Origin: Bicyclus anynana
Taxonomy: Eukaryota; Arthropoda; Insecta; Lepidoptera; Nymphalidae
Direction: 5' to 3'
DNA length: 64,000 bases
Assembly (NCBI RefSeq): GCF_947172395.1
Contig: NC_069095.1
Location: 1,054,001 to 1,118,000, forward strand
Below, one piece after another: positions 50,401 through 61,411 of the stretch; position 1 is the first letter of the stretch, and every line of letters begins with the position of its first letter. Under the pieces are notes generated by a model. That model saw nothing but the letters and a program-made list of their open reading frames with translations, was not told where the DNA came from and ran no database searches. The position numbers and the translations under genes are program-made.

Positions 50401-53138
50401 GATTTGTGTATAAGCTTGCGTTTAATAAAAACTTTAAACTTTGACTATAGATTCGAATTATGGACCTGGTGAATTTCCTGTAAGTTTTCCTCGGTATAAA
50501 ATTTCCATTTGAAAAATCGGTAGTAAAGTGATAAATAAGTGACTTAAAATAAATAAATTTAATTGTGACAACTGCAAACGTGACATTTATGAAAGGCTTT
50601 TATTAAGCTTGCCCTATTTCCCTGGCAAATTTTATGTTATCTTGTCTCATCTAATGATCTAAGCTTCAAGCTCCAAGAATGAGGTACTCGTAGAATTGCA
50701 AAAGATGTACCATGAATGTATAACTTTTGCAATTCTGCGAGGACCTCATTCTTACGCAGAGCTTACTGCTGCTATGACCGATTTGAATCCTAGACGCATT
50801 TATGACAGAAATTAACAGTATGACAGAAACCAGTTACTTACAAGCTAACTTAAAAATAGTTCTATTGCTCTTCTTCCTTGAATATACGTTATATTCGTGG
50901 ATTTGTATTAAATACAGTACGTAACCGCCCTCAATATAAAATTTTGTGACAAGCCGAGATCGATGTGTCCCGCTCTATATTCCGCGTCGCAAACGGGAAG
51001 TGAAAGTTCTTTTCAGCATAACGAGTTATCTCTTACGTCACCGTAGGCGTGACAAAATGGCGACAATGTAGAACAGCGTAAGATTATAATCGACAACTAG
51101 TCCTATTTTGCAGTTTGATTGATTTAGTTGTGAGATAGATAAATAATTTAAATCATTGTTCGATCGAAAACTAAATACATCACGTAATCCATGAACATTG
51201 ATCTCAAGTCACACGTCACATGTCACACAAAATTCTAAGTAGTGTTATAAATGAAAAACTCAGTTATTGACTAGTACTGGTATCGGGACGCATATAATTA
51301 CTTACTCGGCACTACACGATGTATTAACCTAAGCCACTAGCCACGCTCAAACATTATTTATACTAGACATGAGCTTGAACTAAGAACAAAAATTAACTCA
51401 ATTAATTGTAAATAAACCTAATAAATATATTAACTCGATTACGAGTAAGGTAAAATACCAATTTTTACTCGATTACTATTTGTTAGACTTCGTCTGCGTA
51501 GAGGCTTTTCATACAATCTTTTTTACTAATTCAGAGGTTGAATTTTCGAAAATCCTTCCTTGTGCTCACTTCTGTGTATATGGAATCCGAAGAGAAACAG
51601 TTTTGTGGGCTATGCGTTGAAATATAAGTCAGTACTTATATGTATTATATGTACTTATTAATTCAGAAAACATTGCAAATATTTCAATAAAAAATCATTC
51701 AAATAGTTTGTCCTTAACTTTGCTAATTTACCTGTATTTGTGCCAACCCTAATTTAAAAAAGCTTTCAAACAATTCTCCTCCATTACACCCTTTATTAAT
51801 TCACCTTTCCGCCTCGAAATATTAAACTTAACAAATGAAAATAGTTTCATAGAGTAGCTGGAAGGCGCAGTAGGCAAAGTGCGCTGTTAACAAGAAAATG
51901 TCAGGCAACAATGCAACAGGGCTGACATCGCCGAGACGCGGCCTCTGATTGCGCCGGCCTGTCTCGACACCCTGAGATATTAGACTTGTTCTGTCTTGCA
52001 CTTGCTGATACCTTGATATAAATCTGCTGGAAGTGGTCTGACTAATTATAAACCTCAATGATCCTGAGTCTTGCACAAATTTCTTATCATAAACCAATCG
52101 GCAGATGTAATTGCCTATTATTTATATAATATTGCCTTTTGAAGTACTTGCATATACCTTACGCATAATTTCGGGACCTGATGGAAGGGTGTTGGTTAAA
52201 ATTCATAATTAAGATCTTGTGAACCCTTACATGAATTTTGCTTTTTAAAGTCATAAGTTTATTTATTGAGATCAAGACATTGTAAGTTTCAATAAAATAT
52301 ATATTTTTTATATTATTATACACAATAAACAATGGTGATAAATAAAATAGCATACTGAAAATTAAAGTTAAGTGTAAATGTTTCAAATGCGGCTTTGAGT
52401 TACAGCCCGCAGTAAACTCAGTCACGATTTATTTTATTTATATAAATTATAAATATTATTTAGAACTACGAAATGAGGTAATAATATTGGCACTATTTAA
52501 CATAGTTTATATTTTAAACGTTTGTCTTCAATAGTTCAAAAAATAATTAAATAATAATAAATAGTTGTTGATTGGGCTTATTTAGTAATATTTATATCTG
52601 GGGTCTAAGTTTGAGTTCAGATTGTCTCCCGACTTTGCAGGTTATTAATGTAGTTTTAAAATGTGCACTCTAAAAGACTTTATCTGAGTTAAAAGCGCGT
52701 AAAGGTTGTCTTTGTGTTTTTGAAGGAACCATTTAACTCGAGATGAGCTTTAACAGTAAGAAAAGTACTGATTATTGTTTTATTTCTTTAAAGAAATTAA
52801 ATTAAATTGTTGGCAATTTATACGTACTTGTTATTCATTCAATTTAAATTTGGCAAGTTTGTTGATGACACTCTCATGATTTGCGGGCGACGGGGAAAAA
52901 AGACTGCGCGGGTGTGAAATCGTGCGTGCGGGGAAGTGAGGTGCTTCAGTCGTGGGTTTTTCATTCCTCGCTACACGCCCCCGGCCCGTGCGGACCGTCG
53001 GGAGTGTTACAAACGAAGTTGCCAAGCTATAGCTTCGTTTTCTAAAAACATTCACACACAGACACAGTTTTAAGGAATTAATAGTATGACCTTTGAAATT
53101 CCGTAGGTGTTAAGTTTGCGAAAGTTATTTTTACGATC
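50401..53138. other. Unannotated sequence with a foldback and a GC-rich patch
   Basis: Two things stand out and are entered separately as findings: a 30-bp-arm foldback at 50675-50753 and a GC-rich patch at about 52870-53045. No gene recognised. Confidence 0.4.
50675..50753. repeat. Pre-miRNA-like foldback
   Basis: Arms 50675-50704 (AAGAATGAGGTACTCGTAGA ATTGCAAAAG) and 50724-50753 pair over 30 bp with two mismatches. The loop is 19 nt. Size and shape are compatible with a microRNA precursor or a tiny MITE. Expression is unknown and either strand could be the transcribed one. Confidence 0.6.
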
Positions 53139-53410
53139 TCTTTGGCGCAGTTGATAACGCTGTGCTTCTCAAGAGTGGTCCTGGGTTTAATTGAGGGCTT
53201 GGATCTGTTTAGGATTTTGTAATTTCTAAGTTGGCTCAGGTTTGATCTGGCGGTAGGTTGTTGTCGTGGTAAGTACCATCCTGCGGGCAAAGGCGTGCTG
53301 CCAAGCATCTTAGCTTTCCAGTACGATGATGCGTAGAATCCTTTAGAGGTGTGGGTAGAATAAAAATTTACCTCTTCCAAGTTAGCCCGCTTTCATCAGA
53401 CTGCACCATC
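53139..53410 (+). repeat. SINE-A relative, diverged subfamily
   Basis: Box A-like TTGGCGCAGTTGATAACGC, box B-like GGTCCTGGGTTTAATTG, GTGGTAAGTACCATCCTGCG, CCAGTACGATGATGCGTAG, AAGTTAGCCCGCTTTCATCA, GACTGCACCATCA. Same layout as SINE-A but heavily changed throughout. A sister copy is at 55321. Confidence 0.65.
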
Positions 53411-54062
53411 ACATGTCGCCTGTAAATTAAAACTGTAACCAAAATAAGACCCTAGAATGACAGAGTGAAGATGACCTTGAGTGAAGTCACGCACTTGTGA
53501 ACGATGTGTGTAGGGCTAAAGGCAGATATCTGACACTCCCTTTTTCCACTCAAGTCACTCTCCCCGCCTATCCCAAGTAACCCATAAAGAGTTACACAAC
53601 AAGAGATGTGGACGGCTCGAACGCCACGAGCACACCATCCAAAGCCATCCGTACCACTAGTTGTTGCAACGCGGCGATAACAGTAGTAATAGTACATTAT
53701 GTTTGTGGAAAATTGATGTAGAAAAGCTTCTTCAAATATATCAAGTTCTATAAAAATCGTTAAACTTCAATCCCAATGTGTGAAGTTCCCGGTACGCGGT
53801 ACTTCTAAAATTGCTCGTTTCACAAGCCAACTGTAATAGCGGTCAAGTGCCTGCATGTTCAATTAAAACGGGGCCTAGATACCGCCCGTCACGTACGCCG
53901 GTTCGAGGATTGTATCTAGTCAAATCTGTTTGGATAACCGCCACTAGCAGTTTAATTATTATCAGTATACCTTTTAGAAGGAAATTGCACTCATGTTATT
54001 TTATGCTAGTTGACACTTTTTTGAAATGGTCTTATTATTTCAAAATTTGCAAAAGGAAAATG
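53411..54062. other. Unannotated sequence including a weak repeat D copy
   Basis: GTGTAGGGCTAAAGG...CACTCCCTTTTTCCACTC at 53508-53565 resembles repeat D. Nothing else recognised. Confidence 0.4.
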
Positions 54063-54368
54063 ACGGCCGTGGCGCAGTGGTAGGTGCGGGAAATTTACAA
54101 AAACGGAGGTCCTGGGTTCGATCCCTGGCTGGGCAGATTGAGATTTTCTTAATTAGTCCAGGTCTGGCTGGTGGGAGGCTTCGGCCGTGGCTAGTACCAC
54201 CCTACCGGCCAAGCGATTTAGCGTTCCGGTACGATGCCGTGTAGAAACCGAAAGGGGTGTGGATTTTCATCCTCCAACTTGGCCCGCTTCAATCTTAGGC
54301 TGCATCATTACTTTCCATCAGGTGAGATTGTAGTGAAGGGCTAACTTGTAAAGAATATAAAAAAAAAT
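54063..54368 (+). repeat. SINE-A, full length
   Basis: ACGGCCGTGGCGCAGTGGTA (box A), GGTTCGATCCCTGG (box B), GGCTTCGGCCGTGGCTAG, GGTACGATGCCGTGTAGAAA, then AAGGGCTAACTTGTAAAGAA and an A-rich tail. A ~9-bp deletion occurs at CATCCTCCAACTTGG. Confidence 0.9.
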
Positions 54369-54670
54369 ACCTTGGAATTCATAATAATCGCTTAGATTGA
54401 AAAAAAATATCATATTTTTTTGAGACGTGGTTACTTGAAAATTTTCATTTTTAAATATTTTTTGACAATACAAGCCTGTCGGCAATGATGGTCTATAATT
54501 CAACTGTTTCATGCTAGCCAATAATTGAATAGCTCTTAGAGCTCTTTGTGCAAAAGAACCATTCTGTCGCTCTTTTTCGGTCTAAAGTATTTGAAGGTTG
54601 CAGATGTAGTTACAGGTCTATGAGGCATAATGCCTGTGCCTCATGCGTTACGAGCAAATCCACAGGCAAA
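54369..54670. other. Unannotated sequence
   Basis: Nothing recognised. Confidence 0.4.
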
Positions 54671-54891
54671 TACTACTAATCACACAAATATTATAAAGGC
54701 AAAAGTTTGTGTGTACGTGTGTAAGTGTGAAAGTGTGTAAGTATGTTTGTTCCTCTTTTACGCTGCAGCTACTAAAGCGATTTGGTTGAAATTTGGTATG
54801 GAAATAGATTTTGCTCTGAATTGACACATATACTACTTAGGATGAAAAGTAGCTGACTTCCACGCGGACGAAGTCGCAGGCGTCCACTAGT
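54671..54891 (+). mobile_element. Helitron-like element, family B
   Basis: ACTACTAATCACACAAATATTATAAAGGCAAAAG at the left (an insertion splits the usual ACTAATATTATAAA), GCTACTAAAGCGATTTGG, TGACACATATACTACTTAG and GACGAAGTCGCAGGCGTCCACTAGT at the right. Confidence 0.75.
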
Positions 54892-55320
54892 GTCTAATAA
54901 AAAAACAACAGTATATTTTTTACAATCCTAATAATTTTACAATCACAAGGCTAATCCTAATCATTTTACAAGACAATCTCTTTCATTTGAAAGTGCGTGC
55001 GTTATTTTAATTACCACCGGCCAAGCGTCAATATTGCGTACAATCATCAATCAATAAGTCGAAAAGATTGATGAATGGTGCACGAAAATCAATTCACTTG
55101 ATGATGTTGTGCTTTAGCCGATAATGTGACACTAAACATCGGTCGACGTGAAATTTAAATTGATGCTTAGCTTGCATTGTGGAGTGTGCAATCGCCTGAC
55201 AAACCACACTGTTTGAAGGCACAGTTTCTCAGTATATCATCCTATCTTAGGTCAGAACGGTAGCTAATTATGAAGTTAGGACTGTGGTGGCTTTGCGAGG
55301 TACTGATCAGGTTTAGATCA
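54892..55320. other. Unannotated sequence
   Basis: Nothing recognised. Confidence 0.4.
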
Positions 55321-55639
55321 TCTTTCTGGTGCAGTTGGTAGTACTTTGGTTCTCCACAGAGAGATCCACAGGGTTCAAGTCTAAGCAAACGTCAGTTTAG
55401 GATTTGATATTTTCTGAATTGTCTGGTAATTTCGGCTGTGGTTACTTACAAATCTACGGAAAAAACGTAACGCCTAATGATTTAGCGTTTCGGTACAATG
55501 CTGCGTAAAAACGGCCGGGTTGAATAGAGTTGTACCTCATCCTTAACTAAGCCCGCTCCTATTATTAGACTGCATCGTCACTTAATTTCAGGTGAGATAG
55601 CAGTGAAGGGCTAACTTGTCATAGAAAAAAAAAATAGAA
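55321..55639 (+). repeat. SINE-A relative, diverged subfamily, full length
   Basis: TTTCTGGTGCAGTTGGTAGTA (box A-like), GGGTTCAAGTC (box B-like), TTTCGGCTGTGGTTACTTAC, GATTTAGCGTTTCGGTACAA, AAGCCCGCTCCTATT, GAAGGGCTAACTTGTCATAG, A-rich tail. It shares GCAGTTG and the diverged body with 53139. Confidence 0.75.
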
Positions 55640-55667
55640 GTGTCCAGACCAACCAAGTACAAAACGT

Positions 55668-55790
55668 ATTTTTAACCGACTTCCAAAAAGGAGGAGGTTC
55701 TACGTTCAGCTGTATGTATGTTTTTTTTTATGTATGTTTATATATATTTCTTGGCATAATATGAGAGATCATGTCACAGGCGACCGTCAC
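55668..55790 (+). repeat. TTTTTAACCGACTTC repeat, 5' part
   Basis: TTTTTAACCGACTTCCAAAA, AGGAGGAGGTTCTACGTTCA, then T-rich sequence with TATGTATG repeats. Confidence 0.55.
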
Positions 55791-56561
55791 TTATAGCTTC
55801 AAAGTCCTTTGAAAAGTTATTTTAAGGTTGTCTAGTGTTTTCCATTAATCTATAAGTTTGAAGACTATCCCATGATTCCTCATTCCCGTAAAAATATCAA
55901 TAAGTTACGTTTTATACTCATTACAATTGACTTACCTATCTTAATTAATTAAACGTTCAAATGTATTACGAGGAGGTTCTAGTACATTCAAAGTCAAGTC
56001 TTTCATTACTGGGAATGGTTTGAAATAAATATAGGTTTCAAAACACCTTACGGTAAATGTGTTTCCAAAGACTGAGAGCTCTTACACTAATGAGTCTTTT
56101 GACGATATCACACTGTGTTGTACAGTTGCATGAACCAAGTTATAAAGTTCCAACTTTACTTTCTAATTATGTTAATTGAATTAATAAAGGCTTATATATC
56201 GAGTTATCTTCCATCAAAATTGGTTTAGCGGTTATGGCTCAAAAACATAAGTATTTCGCATTTTTAAATGGATTCAAATTGCCTTTGGTAAAATACAATT
56301 TTGTCCATGAATAGGTATAGTCAGATAACTAGACGTCCTTTAATCAAAAGTCATAAAAGTACTAAGTACAGATCACGACTCTGGATTTAGAGTCAAATGG
56401 GGTCAAATTATAAAAATAATTGAATTTTTTTCTATCTAGAAATTCTCAGGAGTTGGGAAGTTGGTGGTGTTACACCGCCATGGCAAAGAGCACCTCCCGG
56501 TTCACTGTTAACGTCTAAAAGTGTTACAAATATTTAGATTATTAACGAACGTATCATAGAC
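55791..56561. other. Unannotated sequence
   Basis: May include further decayed parts of the preceding repeat; nothing I can define. Confidence 0.35.
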
Positions 56562-57117
56562 TAGCTGGCGCCACGCGGTTTTACCCGCATGGTTCCCGTT
56601 CCCATAGGGATAATATTAATATAAAAAAACGCTCAGAACCACACAGCGGGCGTTTGAGCGAGCTATGTTAGGAGTATCTCTGCATGATCGAATCAGAAAT
56701 GAGGAGATCCGCAAAAGAACCAAAGTCACCGACATAGCTCAACCAGATGCGAAGCAGAAGTGGCAATGGGCGGGGCACATAGTTCGAAGAGCAGATGAAA
56801 GTTGGGGTTCCAAAGTGCTGGAATGGCGACCCCGCACTAGTAGGCGCAATGTTGGTTGACCCTCCATCGGTGGACTGACGACACCAAGCGAGTCGCAGGT
56901 ATTCGCTGGATGCAGGAGGCTCAGTATCGTGATGTTTGAAAGTCCCTACAAAAGACCTATGTCCTGCAGTATCCATCGGCTGATAAGATGATGATGATGA
57001 AAATAGTAAATGGGCTAACATTGAAGGAATTATTCAAATCGGACCAGTAGTTCCAGAGATTAGCGCGTTTAAGCAAACAAACAAACTCTTCAGCTTTATA
57101 ATATTGGTATACATAGT
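56562..57117 (-). mobile_element. Helitron family A element split by an RTE insertion
   Basis: Left piece 56562-56625 (TAGCTGGCGCCACGCGGTTT, CATAGGGATAATATTAATAT) and right piece 57003-57117 (TAAATGGGCTAACATTGAAG to TATAATATTGGTATACAT) together make one minus-strand family A copy. About 25 bp (ATAGCCTTCCTCGA region) was lost at the junction. Confidence 0.8.
56628..57001 (+). pseudogene. RTE-clade LINE 3' end nested in a Helitron
   Basis: Begins GCTCAGAACCACACAGCGGG and encodes MLGVSLHDRIRNEEIRKRT, then KQKWQWAGHIVRRADESWG and the ORF end, with 3' UTR and a GATGATGATGA tail. 5' truncated; several changes (GACACCAAGCG, CAGTATCCATCGG with TGGACG lost) mark it as old. Confidence 0.88.
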
Positions 57118-57639
57118 AAACTGCAAAAATGCATAACTGCATTGAAGTAGCGTGATGAGTCGCAGATCTAACTTATCGTCTCCAAGAGAGGACGCTTACA
57201 ACCTGCAGTGGGCCAATAAAAACAAGCACGTAATGATGATGATGATGATACTTGGCTTTGGTAAAGTAAGAATCTGTCAAAGATTAGATGTGTAGTCAGA
57301 TACTGAACTCCACTAATAACAAAATTCATAAAAAACTACACTATGTAATTGTTATGATAAAAAGATGTTTTAGTACTTCATTTCACAGGGAACAAATTAA
57401 AGATGCTATCGGCGGAGGCTCAAAGTACTCAACACGTTAATGACGTTTCAAAGAAGTAAATATATAGCCTGATTGCTTAGAAATTTCCAATGTAATTTTC
57501 ATGTACGTCACAAATTATCATGTACATCAGCAGACGAGTGTATACATAAAGACATCTGACAGCAGTTTTATGATACGCACATCGAGATTACTTTGAACAA
57601 CATAAGTACAGAAAATAAAATGCATAGGCGGTTATAAAC
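57118..57639. other. Unannotated sequence with a second GAT-rich tail
   Basis: CAACCTGCAGTGGGCCAATA ... AAGCACGTAATGATGATGATGATGAT (57198-57249) looks like the end of another LINE or SINE with a (GAT)n tail. Otherwise nothing. Confidence 0.35.
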
Positions 57640-57770
57640 TTTTTTTTCTTTAGAAAAGAATATAAAATAAACAAAAAAAAGTTGTATTTACGTTTAGTTG
57701 GAATCAAACTCTGGTTTAATAAGTTTTGTCCCTTAGTTTTAAACCACTTGCCCAGTTGAGCTGATAACAT
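57640..57770 (-). repeat. Possible tRNA-derived SINE or tRNA pseudogene
   Basis: On the minus strand TATCAGCTCAACTGGGCAAG is box A-like, and about 45 bp on comes GAGTTTGATTCC, box B-like. An A-rich stretch (AAAAAAAAGTT...) follows some distance downstream. The anticodon arm is not recognisable, so I do not call a tRNA gene. Confidence 0.4.
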
Positions 57771-57843
57771 AAACGCTAAGCCCACTTCAGCAGATTGAAA
57801 TGCGTCAACTTGCACGGCTTGGGTGTTAGATTCATTTTCGTTC

Positions 57844-57943
57844 CGCAATTTCTTGATTCGGTTCCCGGGGTCAAAGCCCGCGATATAAGCTATGCAGCTT
57901 ATATCGCGGGCTTTGAGTGCGGGAACGCTTAAAAAATTACATA
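57844..57943. repeat. Inverted repeat with a perfect 20-bp, 4-nt-loop hairpin core
   Basis: CAAAGCCCGCGATATAAGCT (57872-57891) and its exact complement (57896-57915) flank ATGC. Pairing resumes outside with GTTCCCG / CGGGAAC. It is GC-rich compared with its surroundings. Confidence 0.85.
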
Positions 57944-57944
57944 T

Positions 57945-59137
57945 TATTGGCAAAGCGTCGCATGCCCGATAGTCGGTTTGAAGATTGACATCAAAAAAAC
58001 TATGAACACTGGTCTATTACTTAGTTCATAATTCATCATCATTATCACCATACTTCTGGACATTGTATACATTTTCAAACACCACTACCACATACATCCA
58101 GCGACACCTAGTTACCTGATCGATATCATCAATCTAAACTCACATAGTTGGACACGTCTAAACGTACAGTGAACAACTCACTTGTATGAGAAGAAACGCG
58201 GTGTGACGCGAGGCGTAAATTGGACGTCTCGGGTTACATTATTCAAATTAAAATCACCATTTAAAAGAGGTAATGTGACACGCCATCAGTCGCGGGCATC
58301 CCGGTGTTATCGCCATTCAAATCTTGACGCCTGTGAACGGTCAATGGTACAATGAAGCCCTAAATAACGTCTGTGGACGTCGCGCGGCGCCGCGGCCGAC
58401 GGCAGAGGGCTGGCTAGTACACCAGACTGACGGACAATACCGCTCGGATGACTGGTCCCGGATTCATTCAAAGGTAGAAGCGACCGCATCCGTGTTTGCG
58501 GGTTACTCTGGTGTGAAAATGATAACCCGTTTTTGTACGCGTTGCATGCATTTGCCAGTGGAATGCGAGAAGTGTGCATTTTTGGTCGAACCATTCGTGT
58601 ACCGCTTTCGATGTTTCGTTTGAATTTCTTTTTTAACCTGCCAAATGTAACAATGATAGTTATAATATATTTGACTATATATAAATTCCAAACTCACTGG
58701 ATGTCAATGTAAAGTCGCCAAATGCATTTTGCAGCTTAATTATTAGTAACTAACTAACATTACATAATGCAAAGCTTTATCACACAGCAGTAAAACATAA
58801 AGGGCACATAAGTCGGGACATTAGGGCGGCGTATAAAATTTTTATATGCCATTCTGTAATGTCTACTCCTAAGCCTTATGCAGACGATACAATAAAAGTA
58901 ATGTTCTTCAGATATTGTCGAATGCGTCTCGCATACAATGTCCCCAGTTGAAGTTTACGAGGGCTTTTAACGACACATGTGATATGTTTTATATCTTCCA
59001 TCCGTATCAGTTTTCGTATTGTCATATTTTCGTATTACCCTATTTTGTGATACGACTCATATACAATTTCGTGGCGGAATAATACCTACTACGTGTAAAA
59101 AGATAGGCTTTAACTACACAAGTCCTTGACACTCAGC
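57945..59137. other. Unannotated sequence including a CpG-rich block
   Basis: 58195-58620 is locally CG-rich (GTCGCGCGGCGCCGCGGCCG near 58377) and open on both strands (minus 58307-58594, plus 58324-58623). Neither translation is recognisable. A first exon or promoter of a host gene would look like this, but nothing shows splicing or a conserved domain. Confidence 0.3.
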
Positions 59138-59366
59138 GATGGAGCGAGCTATGCTTTGAGTTTCTGTGCGTGATCGAATCAGAAATGAGGAGATTCGCAG
59201 ACGAACTAAAGTCACTGACATAGTTCAGCGAGTCTCGAAGCTGAAGTGGCAATGATCGAAGAGCCGATGGACGTTGGGGTCCCAAGGCTCTAAAATGGTG
59301 ACCCCGCACCAGTAAGCGCAGTATTGGTAGACCATCCACTAGGTGGACCGAGGATATCAAGCGAAA
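59138..59366 (+). pseudogene. RTE-clade LINE C-terminal remnant
   Basis: CGATGGAGCGAGCTATGCTT, GATCGAATCAGAAATGAGGA, AAGTGGCAATGATCGAAGAGCC (GGGCGGGGCACATAGT missing), then CACTAGGTGGACCGAGGATA. It stops abruptly at ATCAAGCGA without the 3' UTR or tail. Confidence 0.8.
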
Positions 59367-59439
59367 TATGAAATATGAACATTCAAAATCTTCTTTGTTT
59401 GTGCTGACAGTCACAACCCTTATAAGTGAAAAACTTATC

Positions 59440-59830
59440 ATCAACGCAAATTAATCAAGCCCAGTCACATAGTAACTACTGTACACTGTTAAACAATAAC
59501 CTTAACTGTCTTTCGTCTCCATCATCAGACCCTTAATGCCAGTCATGACCCATCTTGATGTAAAGTTCTTATCATTACAAATTATTTAAGCAAAATACAA
59601 GGTAGCTAGTAGCTACTGTAAACCGTTGAGAAGTTTCCTTAATTGTGTGTTTCCTCGTCTCCATCACCAGACCCCTAATGACAATTACAACCCATCTAAA
59701 TTGTAAAGTTCTCATCGATACAAGTTAATTAAATCCAAACACAAGGTAGATCCTGACATGGTTACTATGAGACCAATTGGAAGGCATACTCTTTCAAACA
59801 AAATAAGAATTTTTCAAATCGGTTCCGGCG
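59440..59830 (-). repeat. Minisatellite-bearing repeat M, copy 2
   Basis: In reverse order to 38215-38880: two to three ~120-bp units (ACTGTAAACCGTTGAGAAG ... CCATCACCAGACCCCTAATG ... AATTGTAAAGTTCTCATCGA), then GAGACCAATTGGAAGGCATAC and CTTTCAAACAAAATAAGAAT. Confidence 0.7.
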
Positions 59831-59851
59831 TCTTTGACTATACATAAAAAA

Positions 59852-59989
59852 GCTAGGTAGCCACGGCCGAAGTTTCTTACCAGCCAGACCTGGACAAATT
59901 AAGAAAACCTCAAAGAACCCAGCCGGGGATCGAACCCAAGACCTCCGTCTTGTAAATCCACCGCGCATACTACTGCGAAACGGAGGTCG
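59852..59989 (-). repeat. SINE-A, 5' half only
   Basis: Minus strand: GACCTCCGTTTCGCAGTAGT (box A changed), TGGGTTCGATCCCCGG (box B), ending inside TTCGGCCGTGGCTACC. A copy lacking its 3' end is unusual for a retroposon and means later deletion or insertion. Confidence 0.85.
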
Positions 59990-61016
59990 TCAAACATTTT
60001 TCATTTGTGGAACTGCACTAGGGAAGTCGCCAAAATGATCTTATTTGTTAATAAACAAAAATTTACTTACACTTCATATAGCATTCCCCCAGTGAAGCTT
60101 TAAAATAACCACATTACCGCGAAATATCTCCATACGATCTGCGCATTCCTTTTTATAGAACCTTTTATCATAGGTCGTGTTACATTAGGAAAATGGGTGG
60201 CGCGAAGGGTGATATGTAGGTCGTTGACCCCGCGGAGAGGGACCGTGCAATTTGTTTTGACAGTTCATATGATATACTGCAAGGGAAAATGTCATATTAA
60301 TGCTCAGCTTTGTGCTCACCAAAAAATGTTATTTTTTTTGGTTAAAATTATGTTACAAGTCTCAAGTTTTTTGGAGTTTATGACAAATTCTGTGTTGCGC
60401 GTAACATATTACATTGCATACTAGATATACTTAATCAAACACCTATAACCATTGCATTTTTGTTGATTGAGACTGTAATAACAAGGATTAAATTATTTTT
60501 AAAAGAAATAAAGTTTAGTTACATTAAACCTATGCATGTGTAAGAGTAACATAAGCAAAATTATTTTAAAAATTGCATAATAAAATAGGTATTTTGCAGA
60601 CTTTATAATCTTCATAAAATCTGTACAACCCAATATAAATGTGATTATTGTATTTATGCATGCTGCTTTTATGCGGATTGATGATCTTATGTTTGTTTGC
60701 TTGATTTTACTTTAGATCTTGATTTATGTATGACCGGTAATAGCTTAGCGTGATCCTCGAGGCACGGGATTGTTCTAAACTTCGAAATCACAGAATTTCA
60801 CTAACAAAATTATTTTTTTGAATTATTTATGTTGAACTCAAGACGAAACATCAAACAGGTTTAGCTCTCGCAGACGAGGAAGAATGGAGGAAATACTTAC
60901 AGATGCTCAGAGTCATCATGATCAGGAGAAAAGAAAGAGAACGGGCCGAAAAAAAGGAAAGTGAGAAATGATAAACAGAAAGTCAGTACGAAGAAATGCA
61001 ATGCGGTTCCGGAAGA
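59990..61016. other. Unannotated AT-rich DNA
   Basis: The 75-codon frame at 60197-60424 is unrecognised. Nothing else. Confidence 0.4.
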
Positions 61017-61350
61017 TTTTTTTTTTATTTTTTTTTTCTTTACAATTTAGCCCTTGACTATCCCACCTGATGGTAAGTGATGATGCAATCTAAGATGGAA
61101 GCGGGCTAAGCGGCCTGTTTGCAGGAGGATGAAAATCCATCCCCCTTTCGGTTTCTACACGACATCGTACTTAAACACTAAACAGCTTGGCGGTACGCCT
61201 TTGTCAGTAGAGTGGTAACTTGCCACAACCGAAGCCTCCCACCAGCCAGACCTGGACAAATTAAGAAAAACCTTAATCGGCCCAGCCATCAAACCCAGGA
61301 GCTCCGTCTTGTAAATTTAACGCGCATACGACTGCGCTACGGAGGCCGTC
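61017..61350 (-). repeat. SINE-A, full length, minus strand
   Basis: T-rich tail at 61017, body, then box B decayed to GGGTTTGATGG on the minus strand and head GACGGCCTCCGTAGCGCAGTCG. Faces the copy at 61412. Confidence 0.88.
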
Positions 61351-61411
61351 AGAAAGAAATAAATAAAATAATGTTATGCAGTAGACCAACGAGAAAATAA
61401 CCTCGTTTAGA

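Noticed and set aside
57588..57953. 121-codon minus-strand ORF
   Set aside because: It crosses a perfect hairpin and a tRNA-like repeat, so its open frame is probably chance.
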